The notes under the pieces are model-generated. The model was not told where the DNA came from and searched no databases. It saw only the letters and a program-made list of their open reading frames with translations. A stretch of DNA of 39,993 nucleotides from positions 1-39,993 of the forward strand of contig JAGGSB010000013.1 of assembly GCA_021159305.1 (NCBI GenBank). The letters are read 5' to 3'. A program made the translations under genes and the position numbers. This document shows, piece by piece, positions 1-8,688 of this stretch; position 1 is the first letter of the stretch; each line of letters begins with the position of its first letter. Source of the stretch: Deltaproteobacteria bacterium (GTDB lineage: Bacteria; Campylobacterota_A; Desulfurellia; JAGGSF01).

Positions 1-203
1 GCATGTTTAGGCCAGATTTTAAATTCTTTATCATCCTCTGTATGAGAATCGCATACATATATTATGTATTCTTTGTTTTTTCTTGCTTCCTCTATTTCTT
101 TTTTTACATTTAGTATGATACCTCTTGCTTCAGGGACTTCTAATGGTGCGCCCGAAAGGATAAAATCGTTTAACATATCTATAATCAAAAGTGCTTTATT
201 CAT
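1..203 (-). CDS. Isochorismatase-family cysteine hydrolase, N-terminal part
   Basis: Only the first 67 codons lie in the window; the rest is beyond base 1. The protein opens MNKALLIIDMLNDFI, followed by GAPLEVP and, further on, YVCDSHTEDD. This is the start of the isochorismatase/nicotinamidase fold: a hydrophobic strand, a catalytic-type Asp in IDML-DF, and a CDSH segment after the next strand. Family members hydrolyse nicotinamide, isochorismate or related amides. The catalytic Cys would lie outside the window, so the substrate cannot be told. The start is set by a strong Shine-Dalgarno (aaaggagg) just upstream of the ATG at 203. It lies 46 nt downstream of the ccsB stop on the same strand and may be cotranscribed with it. 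Confidence 0.75.
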   Translation of the reverse strand, partial: MNKALLIIDMLNDFILSGAPLEVPEARGIILNVKKEIEEARKNKEYIIYVCDSHTEDDKEFKIWPKH

Positions 204-249
204 CTTTCCTCCTTTTTTTAAGGGTTTAAAAATTTTCTATATTTTTCAT

Positions 250-1227
250 TTAACCCGAACCATAACTGTGGAGGCCGGGGAGAATAAAATTTACACCGAT
301 ATAGGTGATAATAACAGCGACAAATCCTACAATGGACATGATAGCCAATGTGTAATTACTTTTTCCTCTAATTTTAAAATGGAGGAAAATTATATAGACG
401 AACCAGGTGATGAGAGACCATGTTTCTTTAGGATCCCAGCTCCAATAAGCACCCCAGGCGTATTTTGCCCAAACGGAGCCGGTAATGATACCTATGGATA
501 AAAATGGAAAGCCGATGTATATACTGCCAAGTGTGAAATCTTTGAGTGTTTTCTCCCGCGGAATGAGTTGCTGTAGTTTGTTTTTGTTGAGATAAACCAA
601 CAAAAAGATTGCTACAGAGAAGATGACAAATAATATTATAAAAGTACTTGATTTAGTGTGCCAGACCTTCATGAAAAGAAAACTAAGCATCAATCCTACA
701 CATACTGAAAAAGAAATATTTCCAATGAAAAAGGAACCTTTTTTCTCATTTGACTTTATCAAGAGCATTGCGCCTCCGATAAAGGCTAAGAAAAAAGCGG
801 CATAACTCAGGAAAGAAGTCAGGGCGTGAATGGCCAGCCAATTACTCTTTAGGGCAGGAATAAGCGGTTCTATCTCTTTGTTGAAGGGAGAAATGGAGAG
901 ATAAGACAAAATACCCAGGATTACCAGGGATATAATGAGCATGGCTAAAGAGGGAATCTTTTTGATGAGTATGCAGGTAACAAAGGCTATAGATAATGTG
1001 AAGAAAACAAATGATTCAAATGCATTGGTTAAAGGAATGTGTCCAAATCCCAGATGGTAGCTTTCTATCCACCGCCAGATAAAGTAGATGAGTTCTACTA
1101 TCGTAGCTATGATAAACAGAATGCGGGAAATATTGTCAGTATATCTTTTTTTTGTGGCTAAAGAAACGACAAACATCCATACTGTAAACAAATAAATAAA
1201 AGTAGATATGCTTAATAGTTTATCCAC
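250..1227 (-). CDS. ccsB: Cytochrome c biogenesis protein CcsB/CcsA type (heme handling)
   Basis: A 325-residue polytopic membrane protein with about eight hydrophobic segments. The signature is the tryptophan-rich WWD-type segment at residues 258-275 (WGAYWSWDPKETWSLITW), which binds heme. It is flanked by conserved histidines at about H134 (LAIHALTSF) and H320 (PGLHSYGSG). In system II cytochrome c maturation this protein works with a ResB/CcsA-type partner to carry heme across the membrane and attach it to apocytochromes; the partner is not in the window. The start is a GTG at 1227 with no visible Shine-Dalgarno. A promoter-like pair lies immediately upstream, so a near-leaderless mRNA is possible. 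The next in-frame Met is M18, which would remove part of the first membrane segment. Presence of the gene implies c-type cytochromes. Confidence 0.88.
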   Translation of the reverse strand: MDKLLSISTFIYLFTVWMFVVSLATKKRYTDNISRILFIIATIVELIYFIWRWIESYHLGFGHIPLTNAFESFVFFTLSIAFVTCILIKKIPSLAMLIISLVILGILSYLSISPFNKEIEPLIPALKSNWLAIHALTSFLSYAAFFLAFIGGAMLLIKSNEKKGSFFIGNISFSVCVGLMLSFLFMKVWHTKSSTFIILFVIFSVAIFLLVYLNKNKLQQLIPREKTLKDFTLGSIYIGFPFLSIGIITGSVWAKYAWGAYWSWDPKETWSLITWFVYIIFLHFKIRGKSNYTLAIMSIVGFVAVIITYIGVNFILPGLHSYGSG

Positions 1228-1235
1228 GAATTTGT

Positions 1236-1263
1236 ATTTTATAGATTATTTTTTAAAAGTAAA
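1236..1263 (-). promoter_or_regulatory. Possible ccsB promoter
   Basis: Read on the minus strand: TTTACT (1263-1258), a 16-nt spacer, and TAAAAT (1241-1236), ending 8 nt before the GTG of ccsB. The predicted start of transcription falls within a base or two of the start codon, and no Shine-Dalgarno is present. The region is very AT-rich, so chance matches are likely. Confidence 0.35.
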
Positions 1264-1270
1264 TGCTTAC

Positions 1271-1299
1271 TTGATTTTTTAAGTATATTTTTATATTTT
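1271..1299 (+). promoter_or_regulatory. Probable promoter of the lysC operon
   Basis: TTGATT at 1271-1276, a 17-nt spacer, and TATTTT at 1294-1299. Transcription would start near 1306, leaving a leader of about 20 nt that carries the ggagg at 1316-1320. The leader is too short for a lysine riboswitch. It lies divergent to the ccsB start. Confidence 0.5.
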
Positions 1300-1324
1300 A
1301 GTTAAACCTTTTTATGGAGGAATG

Positions 1325-2548
1325 ATGGCTTTAGTTGTACAGAAATATGGGGGGACATCAGTAGCTAATATAGAACGGGTAAGAAATGTATCCAATCATA
1401 TAAAAGAAAGCAAGGGAGAGGGAAATGATGTAGTGGTGGTTATCTCTGCTATAGCTGGAGAAACGGATAGGTTAGTTGATCTGGCTCACAGCTTGTCTTT
1501 ACATCCAGCAGAGAGAGAAATGGACCTGCTTCTTTCCAGCGGAGAAAGAATCTCCAGTGCCTTGATGGCCATCAGATTAAATGAGATAGGATGTAAAGCA
1601 ATAGCTTTAACGGGCAGGCAAAGTGGTATTTTGACCGACAACATTCACCTGAAGGCGAGAATAATGCATATAGATAAAGATAAAGTTATGCATTATTTGA
1701 AGGACGGATATGTAGTGGTGATAGCCGGTTTTCAAGGTATCAATGAGAAGGGTGAGGTGACTACATTGGGAAGGGGTGGTTCTGATACATCGGCAGTAGC
1801 CGTGGCGGCATCCCTTAATGCGGATATATGTGAGATATATACAGATGTGGATGGAATTTTCACAGCAGATCCAAGAATTGTTAATAATGCACAGAAAATA
1901 GACAGAATCAATTACGATGAGGTAATGGAACTGTCAAGTTTGGGGGCTAAAGTTTTACAAATAAGATCGGTAGAATTGGGGAAAAAATATAAGGTTCCAA
2001 TAAAGGTTTTATCCAGTTTTACATATGAGCCGGGAACATTAATAGATGATGGAGGAAAAATGGAAGAAGTGATTGTCTCTGGAGTTGTAAGCGATAAGAA
2101 CCAGGCTCGCTTGACAATAACCAGAGTGCCCGACAAGCAGGGTATAGCGGCTCAAGTTTTTGAAACAATAGCGTCTAAAAATATTGTGGTGGATATGATT
2201 GTACAGAATGTAAGTGAAGAGGGTTTTACTGATATATCATTTACAGTGCCAAAAGATGATGCAGACGATGCATTGAAGGCAACAGATGAAGTTTCAAGGA
2301 AAATTGGAGGGGGAAGGGTTACATTAAACAAAGATGTGAGCAAAGTTTCTATAGTTGGTGTAGGGATGAGAAGTCACTGGGGTATAGCGGCCCGGATGTT
2401 TCGTACGCTGGCTAAAGAAGGCATAAATATAAGGATGATCAGCACATCTGAGATTAAGATTTCCTGTGTTATTGATGAGAAATATACAGAATTAGCGGTG
2501 AGGGCATTGCATAGAGATTTTAATTTAAGTAAAGGAAACAAAGGATAG
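1325..2548 (+). CDS. lysC: Aspartate kinase
   Basis: Phosphorylates aspartate, the first step to lysine/DAP, threonine and methionine. The N-terminus has the kinase motif [10 protein letters not shown], the middle has [11 protein letters not shown] and [10 protein letters not shown], and the C-terminal third (from about residue 260) forms two ACT domains for amino-acid feedback. The length of 407 residues fits monofunctional aspartate kinases. Two ATGs are adjacent (1322 and 1325). I chose 1325 because ggagg at 1316-1320 is only 1 nt from the first, and [10 protein letters not shown] is the usual beginning. An internal in-frame start precedes the ACT region (separate entry). It is the first gene of a ten-gene plus-strand run. 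The dap genes it feeds lie at 25.8-29.5 kb. Confidence 0.96.
   Translation: MALVVQKYGGTSVANIERVRNVSNHIKESKGEGNDVVVVISAIAGETDRLVDLAHSLSLHPAEREMDLLLSSGERISSALMAIRLNEIGCKAIALTGRQSGILTDNIHLKARIMHIDKDKVMHYLKDGYVVVIAGFQGINEKGEVTTLGRGGSDTSAVAVAASLNADICEIYTDVDGIFTADPRIVNNAQKIDRINYDEVMELSSLGAKVLQIRSVELGKKYKVPIKVLSSFTYEPGTLIDDGGKMEEVIVSGVVSDKNQARLTITRVPDKQGIAAQVFETIASKNIVVDMIVQNVSEEGFTDISFTVPKDDADDALKATDEVSRKIGGGRVTLNKDVSKVSIVGVGMRSHWGIAARMFRTLAKEGINIRMISTSEIKISCVIDEKYTELAVRALHRDFNLSKGNKG
2060..2548 (+). CDS. lysC: Internal in-frame start in lysC: aspartate kinase beta (regulatory) subunit
   Basis: Inside lysC and in the same frame, ggagga at 2051-2056 stands 4 nt before an ATG at 2060. Translation from here would give a 162-residue protein beginning MEEVIVSGV and containing only the two ACT domains. 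Bacillus subtilis aspartokinase II and Corynebacterium glutamicum LysC are known to make such a beta subunit from an internal start at this place in the protein, forming an alpha2-beta2 enzyme. The site is seen in the sequence; its use here is inferred. Confidence 0.6.
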   Translation: MEEVIVSGVVSDKNQARLTITRVPDKQGIAAQVFETIASKNIVVDMIVQNVSEEGFTDISFTVPKDDADDALKATDEVSRKIGGGRVTLNKDVSKVSIVGVGMRSHWGIAARMFRTLAKEGINIRMISTSEIKISCVIDEKYTELAVRALHRDFNLSKGNKG

Positions 2549-2556
2549 GAGGAATT

Positions 2557-4152
2557 ATGAACGAGGTGAAGCTATTTGATACGACATTGCGTGATGGTAC
2601 ACAAGGAGAAAAGGTAAGTTTACTGGTGCAGAATAAATTAAAAATAACAGAGTTGCTGGATGATATGGGTATTCATTATATCGAAGGGGGGTGGCCAGGT
2701 TCAAATCCAAAGGACGAAGAATACTTCCTTCAAGTAAAAAAACTAAATCTAAAACAAACCAAGATTACCGCTTTCGGTAGTACGAGGAGGGCAAAATTAA
2801 AGCCGGAAGATGATCCCAATATTCAAGCTTTGGTTGAATCAGAGGTCCCTGCTATTGCTATTTTTGGAAAAACATGGGACCTGCATGTTATAGACGCACT
2901 GAAGATTGATCTGGAAAAGAATTTAGAGATTATCTTTGACTCTGTAAAATATCTAAAGAATTATACCGATGAGTTGTTTTATGATGCAGAGCATACCTTT
3001 GATGGCTATAAGGGAAATCCGGAGTATGCCTTGAAAACTATACAAGCGGCTGTTGAGGGAGGAGCAGACAACATAGTTTTATGTGACACAAACGGGGGAA
3101 CAATAACCTGGGAATTGGAGAAGATAATAGAGGAAATCAAGCAAAAATTTCCCGGCGTTCCTCTCGGTATACATGCACATAATGACTCGGGACTGGCAAC
3201 TGCAAACACCCTTGCCTCTGTAAAGTGTGGCATAACGCAGGTTCAAGGAACATTCAATGGTTATGGAGAAAGATGTGCCAATGCTGATCTTACCTCTGTT
3301 ATACCCAATCTCAAGTTGAAGATGAATATTGATTGCATAAGTAATGAAAACTTAAAAAAGATCACACTTGTTTCTAAGAAGATTGATGAGATATTCAATC
3401 TTCCTCACAACAGTCGCCTGCCCTATGTAGGAGACAGTGCTTTTGCACATAAAGGCGGCATACATGTGAGCGCTGTTTTGAGAAACCCACAGTGTTATGA
3501 GCATGTAAATCCTGAGTTGGTAGGCAATAGAAGACGGGCGCTTATTTCCGATCTTTCTGGAATGAGTAATATTGTATATAAAGCGAGGGAGATGGGCATC
3601 GAGATAGATAAAGATACGGTGGCAGGTAAAAAAACATTAGAAGAGATAAAAAAATTGGAGAATCAGGGTTTCTATTTTGAAACAGCAGATGCTTCTTTTG
3701 AGCTTATGCTGTTAAGAAATAAAGGAGAGGTTCGTGATTATTTCGAGCTTCTATCCTATCGTGTTATTGATGGAAGAAAAAAAGTGGAGGATATTACAGC
3801 TATTGAAGCTACAGTGATGGTAAGAGTGGGTAAAGAAATAGAACATACTGCATCTGTGGGTAACGGTCCAGTAAATGCCCTGGATTATGCCCTGAGAAAA
3901 GCATTGCTGAGATTCTATCCATCATTAGAGGCACTGAAACTTTTAGATTATAAGGTGAGAATACTGTTGGGAGAAAAAGGCACAGCAGCTACGGTAAGGG
4001 TTTTGATTACATCAGGAGATGAAAAAGACACATGGGAAACAGTGGGAGTGGCAACGGATATAATAGACGCTTCCAGGCAAGCTTTAATTGATGCTGTTGT
4101 CTACAAGTTGATGAAAGATGATGGTTTAGTTTCTATCTCTTCAAAGAAATAA
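2557..4152 (+). CDS. cimA: (R)-citramalate synthase
   Basis: Condenses pyruvate with acetyl-CoA to citramalate, giving 2-oxobutyrate for isoleucine without threonine deaminase. The N-terminal HMGL-like TIM barrel starts with LFDTTLRDGTQGEKVSL (residues 6-22) and has the metal-binding IHAHNDSG near residue 205, then GTFNGYGERCANADL. The C-terminal LeuA-type allosteric domain follows. DGTQGE and the 531-residue length fit the CimA branch better than 2-isopropylmalate or homocitrate synthase, though substrate is assigned by similarity only. ATG at 2557 has aggagga just before it and lies 8 nt after lysC. Confidence 0.9.
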   Translation: MNEVKLFDTTLRDGTQGEKVSLLVQNKLKITELLDDMGIHYIEGGWPGSNPKDEEYFLQVKKLNLKQTKITAFGSTRRAKLKPEDDPNIQALVESEVPAIAIFGKTWDLHVIDALKIDLEKNLEIIFDSVKYLKNYTDELFYDAEHTFDGYKGNPEYALKTIQAAVEGGADNIVLCDTNGGTITWELEKIIEEIKQKFPGVPLGIHAHNDSGLATANTLASVKCGITQVQGTFNGYGERCANADLTSVIPNLKLKMNIDCISNENLKKITLVSKKIDEIFNLPHNSRLPYVGDSAFAHKGGIHVSAVLRNPQCYEHVNPELVGNRRRALISDLSGMSNIVYKAREMGIEIDKDTVAGKKTLEEIKKLENQGFYFETADASFELMLLRNKGEVRDYFELLSYRVIDGRKKVEDITAIEATVMVRVGKEIEHTASVGNGPVNALDYALRKALLRFYPSLEALKLLDYKVRILLGEKGTAATVRVLITSGDEKDTWETVGVATDIIDASRQALIDAVVYKLMKDDGLVSISSKK

Positions 4153-4155
4153 GGC

Positions 4156-5106
4156 ATGTTTGTATATGATTTTGAAAGACCTATATATGAGATAGAAAAA
4201 AAAATAGATGATCTAAAAAGATTATCTAAGAAGAAAGGGATAAATATTTCAAAAGAAATAAAAATATTGGAAGAGAAAAAAGACAATCTTATAAAAGAGA
4301 AATTTTCGCATCTTTCTATAGATGAAATAGTAAAAATTGCTCGTCACCCCTCAAGACCCTATACATTGGATTACATAGAAAGAATAGCAACGGATTTCAT
4401 AGAGTTTCATGGTGATAGGAGATTTGCCGATGATAAGGCAATGGTTACGGGATTGGCTAATATAGACGATTTTAAGGTGGCAATAATTGGCCAGCAGAAG
4501 GGGAAAAACACAAAGGAAAACCTGAGGCGTAACTTTGGAATGGCTCATCCTGAAGGTTATAGAAAAGCATTAAGACTGATGAAATTGGCAGAAAAGTTTA
4601 ATTTAGGCATTGTTACTCTTATAGATACCCCTGGTGCCTATCCGGGTATCGGAGCAGAAGAAAGGGGGCAGGCAGAAGCTATTGCTGTCAATCTTTATGA
4701 AATGGCAGGGTTGAGAGTGCCTATTGTGATTATCATTACAGGAGAAGGCGGTAGCGGTGGTGCTTTGGGTATCGGTGCAGGAGACAGAGTAGCCATGCTC
4801 TCTCATGCCATTTATAGTGTTATCTCTCCAGAGGGGTGTTCTTCTATTTTGTGGAGAGATGCTGAGCATACTAAAGAAGCAGCAAAAGCTATGCGGATAA
4901 TCGCTCACGACCTACACGAGGCTGGTGTTATAGACGAGATAATAGAGGAACCTGTGGGTGGCGCGCACAGGAACTATGATGAAATGGCTAAAAGAGTAAA
5001 AGCTTTCATTGTCAAAAGTTTGTCAGAGCTTGTTCCTTTAACTGAAAAAAAGATTTTGGAGAATAGATGGAAAAAGATAAGGAAAATGACCACTCAGTTT
5101 CTATAG
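4156..5106 (+). CDS. accA: Acetyl-CoA carboxylase carboxyltransferase, alpha subunit
   Basis: Transfers carboxyl from biotin to acetyl-CoA to give malonyl-CoA for fatty acid synthesis. It has the AccA N-terminal helical, charged region (residues 1-60), then GDRRFADDKAMVTG, TLIDTPGAYPGIGAEERG and the glycine-rich GEGGSGGALGIGAGDRV that builds the oxyanion site. The length of 316 fits AccA. The partner accD and the biotin subunits are not in the window. It lies 3 nt after cimA with a weak ribosome site. Its 3' end overlaps pheA by 40 nt in another frame. Confidence 0.95.
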   Translation: MFVYDFERPIYEIEKKIDDLKRLSKKKGINISKEIKILEEKKDNLIKEKFSHLSIDEIVKIARHPSRPYTLDYIERIATDFIEFHGDRRFADDKAMVTGLANIDDFKVAIIGQQKGKNTKENLRRNFGMAHPEGYRKALRLMKLAEKFNLGIVTLIDTPGAYPGIGAEERGQAEAIAVNLYEMAGLRVPIVIIITGEGGSGGALGIGAGDRVAMLSHAIYSVISPEGCSSILWRDAEHTKEAAKAMRIIAHDLHEAGVIDEIIEEPVGGAHRNYDEMAKRVKAFIVKSLSELVPLTEKKILENRWKKIRKMTTQFL

Positions 5107-6161
5107 ACAGTTTGAGAAACAGAATCTCCCGTATAGACGAAAAGATTGTTGAGCTTTTAGATGAGCGGATGTCTTGTGTACAGGAGGTTGCCCGCTTTAA
5201 AAAAGAGTCCAATTTAATGTTTTATGTACCGGAAAGAGAAAAGGAAATATATAAAAAGGTATTGACTAAAGCAAAGTTGTTTCCCGATAAGGGATTGAGG
5301 GTAATATTTAGGGAGGTGATGTCTGCCTCCTTATCCTTAGAAAAACCTTTGAAAATTGCTTATTTGGGACCGGAAGCTACATTCACTCATCAAGCGGCAA
5401 TGAAACGATTTGGCGTATCTCTAAATTATTTACCGGAGGAAAGGATAGAGGACATATTTTTGGATGTAGAGAACGATAGAGTAGATTTTGGTGTAGTGCC
5501 TATAGAAAATTCTATTGAAGGAGTGGTGAATTATACTCTGGATATGTTTATGAATGTAAATGTCTATATTGTTTCGGAAATTATTTTGGAGATAAAGCAT
5601 GCTTTAATGAATAAGTCCGGGAAGGCAGAGGATGTTAAGGCTATTTATTCTCATCCCAACGCTCTTGCTCAATGTAGGGGATGGTTGAAGAAACATTTTC
5701 CAGATGTTCCGACATTTGAAACCACCAGTACCGCAAAAGCAGCCAAAATAGCTCAAGAAAACAAAGAGGCAGCGTCCATTGCTTCTCAATCGGCGAGCGA
5801 ACTCTATGATCTTAGATTGATAGCAAATGGTATAGAGGACAGGTTGAATAATATTACCCGTTTTTTGGTTATAGGGAAATATATTTCTCATAAAAGTGGT
5901 CGGGACAAAACATCCATTATGTTTTCCATTAAGGATAGAGTGGGTGCACTCTATCATATTTTGAAACCGATTTATGAAAGTGGTGTTAACCTCACCCGCA
6001 TTCAGTCTCGACCTTCGGGAAGGGAAACCTGGACTTATGTATTCTATATAGACCTTTGTGGTCATATAGAGGATGATTGTGTAAAAAAATCTATAGACAA
6101 AATAAGGGAAGAGACGGTGTTTTTTAAAGTATTAGGTTCTTACCCTGCGGAGGAAAGATGA
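5067..6161 (+). CDS. pheA: Bifunctional chorismate mutase / prephenate dehydratase
   Basis: Converts chorismate to prephenate and prephenate to phenylpyruvate. Residues about 12-95 form an AroQ-type chorismate mutase (LRNRISRIDEKIVELLDERM). Residues 96-280 are the dehydratase (AYLGPEATFTHQAA, VPIENSIEGVVNYTLD, and NNITRFLVIG with the catalytic-type TRF). The C-terminus is an ACT domain with the phenylalanine-binding IQSRPSGRETWTYVF. The start at 5067 lies inside the end of accA, preceded by ttggag. Overlap and same strand suggest translational coupling. Confidence 0.95.
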   Translation: MEKDKENDHSVSIDSLRNRISRIDEKIVELLDERMSCVQEVARFKKESNLMFYVPEREKEIYKKVLTKAKLFPDKGLRVIFREVMSASLSLEKPLKIAYLGPEATFTHQAAMKRFGVSLNYLPEERIEDIFLDVENDRVDFGVVPIENSIEGVVNYTLDMFMNVNVYIVSEIILEIKHALMNKSGKAEDVKAIYSHPNALAQCRGWLKKHFPDVPTFETTSTAKAAKIAQENKEAASIASQSASELYDLRLIANGIEDRLNNITRFLVIGKYISHKSGRDKTSIMFSIKDRVGALYHILKPIYESGVNLTRIQSRPSGRETWTYVFYIDLCGHIEDDCVKKSIDKIREETVFFKVLGSYPAEER

Positions 6162-7246
6162 AAGTAGCATCATACATTAGGGATTTAGTACCTTATCCAC
6201 CAGGGAAACCTATTGAAGAGTTAAAAAGGGAACTGGGGCTAAAGAATGTAGTGAAAATGGCTTCCAATGAAAATCCAATAGGACCTTCTCCTTTAGCGGT
6301 TCAAGCGATAAAAGATTCTTTAAATAAGATCAACTTTTATCCTGATGGCAGTGGATATTATCTACGCAAAAGATTGGCACAAGAGATGAATGTAAAGATG
6401 GAAAATATTGTTTTGGGTAATGGTTCCAATGAGATTATAGAACTCTTGAATCGCACCTTTCTCACTGCTGAAGATGATGAGGTGATACTCTCTTTCCCTT
6501 CGTTTTCTGTCTACCGCATCGTTGCTCAGGCAATGGGTGCAAAGAAAATAGAAGTTCCACTTAAAGATTACCGTCATAATCTTCGGGAAATTAAAAATAA
6601 AATAAATAAAAATACACGATTGGTGTTTATTGATATACCAAATAACCCTACCGGAACAATCGTTTATGAAGATGAATTGAGTGAATTCATAGATGGCATA
6701 GATGATGGTTGTTTAATCATTTTAGATGAAGCATATTTCGGGTATAATACCGACAAAGATTATCCCGATATTCTCTCCTTTTTTCGCAATAATAAGAATG
6801 TTTTTGTGTTAAGAACATTTGCCAAGCTTTACGGATTGGCAGGATTAAGAATAGGATATGGTATAGGTGATGAGGAAATTGTTGATTATCTGAATCGGGT
6901 GCGTCAGCCCTTTAATGTGAACAGTTTGGCTCAAGCAGGAGCAAGAGCGGCTTTGGATGATAAAAAACATGTCAAACAGACATTAAAAACAAACAGAAGA
7001 GGAAAGGAGTTCTTGTATAAGGCATTTGAAGATATGGATATTGAATATATTCTTACCCATGCCAACTATATATTATTTGATGTGAAACAAGATGCTGAAG
7101 AAATATACAATAAACTCTTACATAAAGGGGTAATCATTCGTTTGATGAAAGGATATGGTTATGAAACACACCTCCGTGTGACTGTAGGCACAGAAGATCA
7201 AAATGGAAAATTTATAGATTGCTTAAGGGAAGTAATGGGTGTTTAA
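6158..7246 (+). CDS. hisC: Histidinol-phosphate/aromatic aminotransferase
   Basis: A PLP-dependent class I/II aminotransferase of 362 residues, typical of HisC. Visible motifs are MASNENPIGPSP, NGSNEIIELL, DIPNNPTG, the cofactor-site LDEAYFGY, and FAKLYGLAGLRIGYG with the Schiff-base Lys near residue 223. HisC makes histidinol phosphate, but the place between pheA and tyrA suggests that it also (or mainly) transaminates phenylpyruvate and 4-hydroxyphenylpyruvate. No other his gene is in the window. The ATG overlaps the pheA stop by 4 nt and has ggagg upstream. Confidence 0.92.
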   Translation: MKVASYIRDLVPYPPGKPIEELKRELGLKNVVKMASNENPIGPSPLAVQAIKDSLNKINFYPDGSGYYLRKRLAQEMNVKMENIVLGNGSNEIIELLNRTFLTAEDDEVILSFPSFSVYRIVAQAMGAKKIEVPLKDYRHNLREIKNKINKNTRLVFIDIPNNPTGTIVYEDELSEFIDGIDDGCLIILDEAYFGYNTDKDYPDILSFFRNNKNVFVLRTFAKLYGLAGLRIGYGIGDEEIVDYLNRVRQPFNVNSLAQAGARAALDDKKHVKQTLKTNRRGKEFLYKAFEDMDIEYILTHANYILFDVKQDAEEIYNKLLHKGVIIRLMKGYGYETHLRVTVGTEDQNGKFIDCLREVMGV

Positions 7247-8075
7247 ACGTGCTTTTATTATAGGAATAGGATTAATCGGCGGCTCCCTTGCCATTGATTT
7301 AAAGAAAAAAAAATTGGTAGGGGAAATCTTTGGTTATGATAATTCCTTAAAGAATTTAAATAAGGCAAAAAGTTTAGGAATTATTGACAGGAAGGCAAAG
7401 TTAGGAGAGATAAATAGGTGTGATTTAGTGATAGTGAGCGTGCCTGTTTTATCTATCCCTTCTGTTTTGCTTTCTGTTTTTCCAATGTTAAAGAAAGGTG
7501 CGTATATTCTGGATGTGGGTAGCGTTAAAGGATATGTTGTGGAAAGCGTGAAGGATAAAATACCTTCAGGAATAGATTATGTACCCCTGCATCCTGTTGC
7601 GGGAAGAGAAATCTCAGGTCCTGAATCAGCCAGGAAAAATTTATTTAAAGGGCATACGGTAATTATCACACCGATAAGAAATGAAAGATGGAAGAAGATT
7701 GAGGATCTGATTGAGGCAGTGGGGGCTGTGCCGATTTACATGGATTATAGGCTGCATGATGAGTTGTTTGCTATATCCAGCCACATTCCTCATATATTGT
7801 CGTTTGCAAATGTAAATCTATTGAGAGAAATGAATGCAGACAACATAAAATTTCTGGTGGGGACTGGGTTTAGGGACTTTACCCGCATTGCAAAATCAAG
7901 TGAAGAGATATGGGCAGATATTGTTATCGCCAATAAATCCTATGTGCTAAAAGCCATGGAAAGGTTGCTTGAGGGATGGGCTGAGGTAAAAAAGGCTATT
8001 TCTTGTGATGATAGGGCTAAACTCATAAGTTTATGGAGAGAAGCGCGACTGTTTAAAGAAAAGCTTGATGGATAA
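7239..8075 (+). CDS. tyrA: Prephenate dehydrogenase
   Basis: Oxidatively decarboxylates prephenate to 4-hydroxyphenylpyruvate for tyrosine. The N-terminal Rossmann motif is IIGIGLIGGSLA (residues 7-18), followed by VSVPV and a substrate-site segment VPLHPVAGREISGPE. The helical C-terminal domain contains SSHIPHILSFA. At 278 residues it has no room for an ACT domain, so it lacks that kind of feedback. It starts at a GTG overlapping hisC by 8 nt, with aaggga about 10 nt upstream. Confidence 0.94.
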   Translation: MFKRAFIIGIGLIGGSLAIDLKKKKLVGEIFGYDNSLKNLNKAKSLGIIDRKAKLGEINRCDLVIVSVPVLSIPSVLLSVFPMLKKGAYILDVGSVKGYVVESVKDKIPSGIDYVPLHPVAGREISGPESARKNLFKGHTVIITPIRNERWKKIEDLIEAVGAVPIYMDYRLHDELFAISSHIPHILSFANVNLLREMNADNIKFLVGTGFRDFTRIAKSSEEIWADIVIANKSYVLKAMERLLEGWAEVKKAISCDDRAKLISLWREARLFKEKLDG

Positions 8076-8688
8076 ATTGATAGTAACAATTGATGGCCCT
8101 TCGGGTTCCGGAAAAAGTACTTTGGCCAAGTTGCTTGCTTGCAGGGAAGGGTTTTTTTATATAGATACAGGCGCTTTGTACAGAAGCATTGCTTATCTAT
8201 TTTCTACAAAACCAACACCCAGGGAATTAGACAAACTAAGTGTTTTATGGAAAAAAGTAAATACAGAATATCATTTATTTGTCTCTAATAGGGATATGGA
8301 ACCTTATATAAGAGGCGAGGAAATAGGCAAAAATGCTTCTATAATAGCAAAGCTACCCTTTGTAAGAAGATTTGTGAATAGTGTGGTGAGAGAGAATGTA
8401 AACAGGGGAAAATATGTGGTAGAAGGAAGGGATGTGGGTAGCGTAATTTTCCCTGAAGCGCAGGTTAAAATATACCTTCAGGCAGACCTTAAAGAGAGAG
8501 CAATGAGGAGGGCAAAAGAACTTCATGTACAGAAAGATATGATTTTAGACAAAATTAAAGAAAGAGATGAAAAAGACATAACCAGAAAAGATTCGCCGCT
8601 GGTTATACCTGAGGGTGCTCATGTAATAGATACAACGAATAAAACACAGGAAAAAGTATACACAGAAGTAATATCATTGTTGAAATGA
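8068..8688 (+). CDS. cmk: Cytidylate kinase
   Basis: Phosphorylates CMP/dCMP. The P-loop IDGPSGSGKSTLAKLL is at residues 7-22, then YIDTGALYRSIAY and VEGRDVGSVIFPEAQVKIYL. At about 206 residues it is near the usual 215-230. An upstream TTG at 8065 is possible, but the adjacent ATG at 8068 is the better start and overlaps tyrA by 8 nt. The order tyrA-cmk-ispH is a known bacterial arrangement in which aroA often sits between tyrA and cmk; here aroA is absent. Confidence 0.94.
   Translation: MDKLIVTIDGPSGSGKSTLAKLLACREGFFYIDTGALYRSIAYLFSTKPTPRELDKLSVLWKKVNTEYHLFVSNRDMEPYIRGEEIGKNASIIAKLPFVRRFVNSVVRENVNRGKYVVEGRDVGSVIFPEAQVKIYLQADLKERAMRRAKELHVQKDMILDKIKERDEKDITRKDSPLVIPEGAHVIDTTNKTQEKVYTEVISLLK

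Noticed and set aside
64-501. 145-codon plus-strand frame crossing the isochorismatase-like gene and ccsB
   Set aside because: It would cover two minus-strand genes that have clear motifs and a ribosome site; a shadow frame.
1300-1324. Possible lysine riboswitch upstream of lysC
   Set aside because: The predicted leader is only about 20 nt, far too short for the aptamer.
5604-6065. 153-codon open frame on the minus strand
   Set aside because: Lies wholly inside pheA, has no ribosome site or family motif, and is the antisense shadow of a well-conserved gene.
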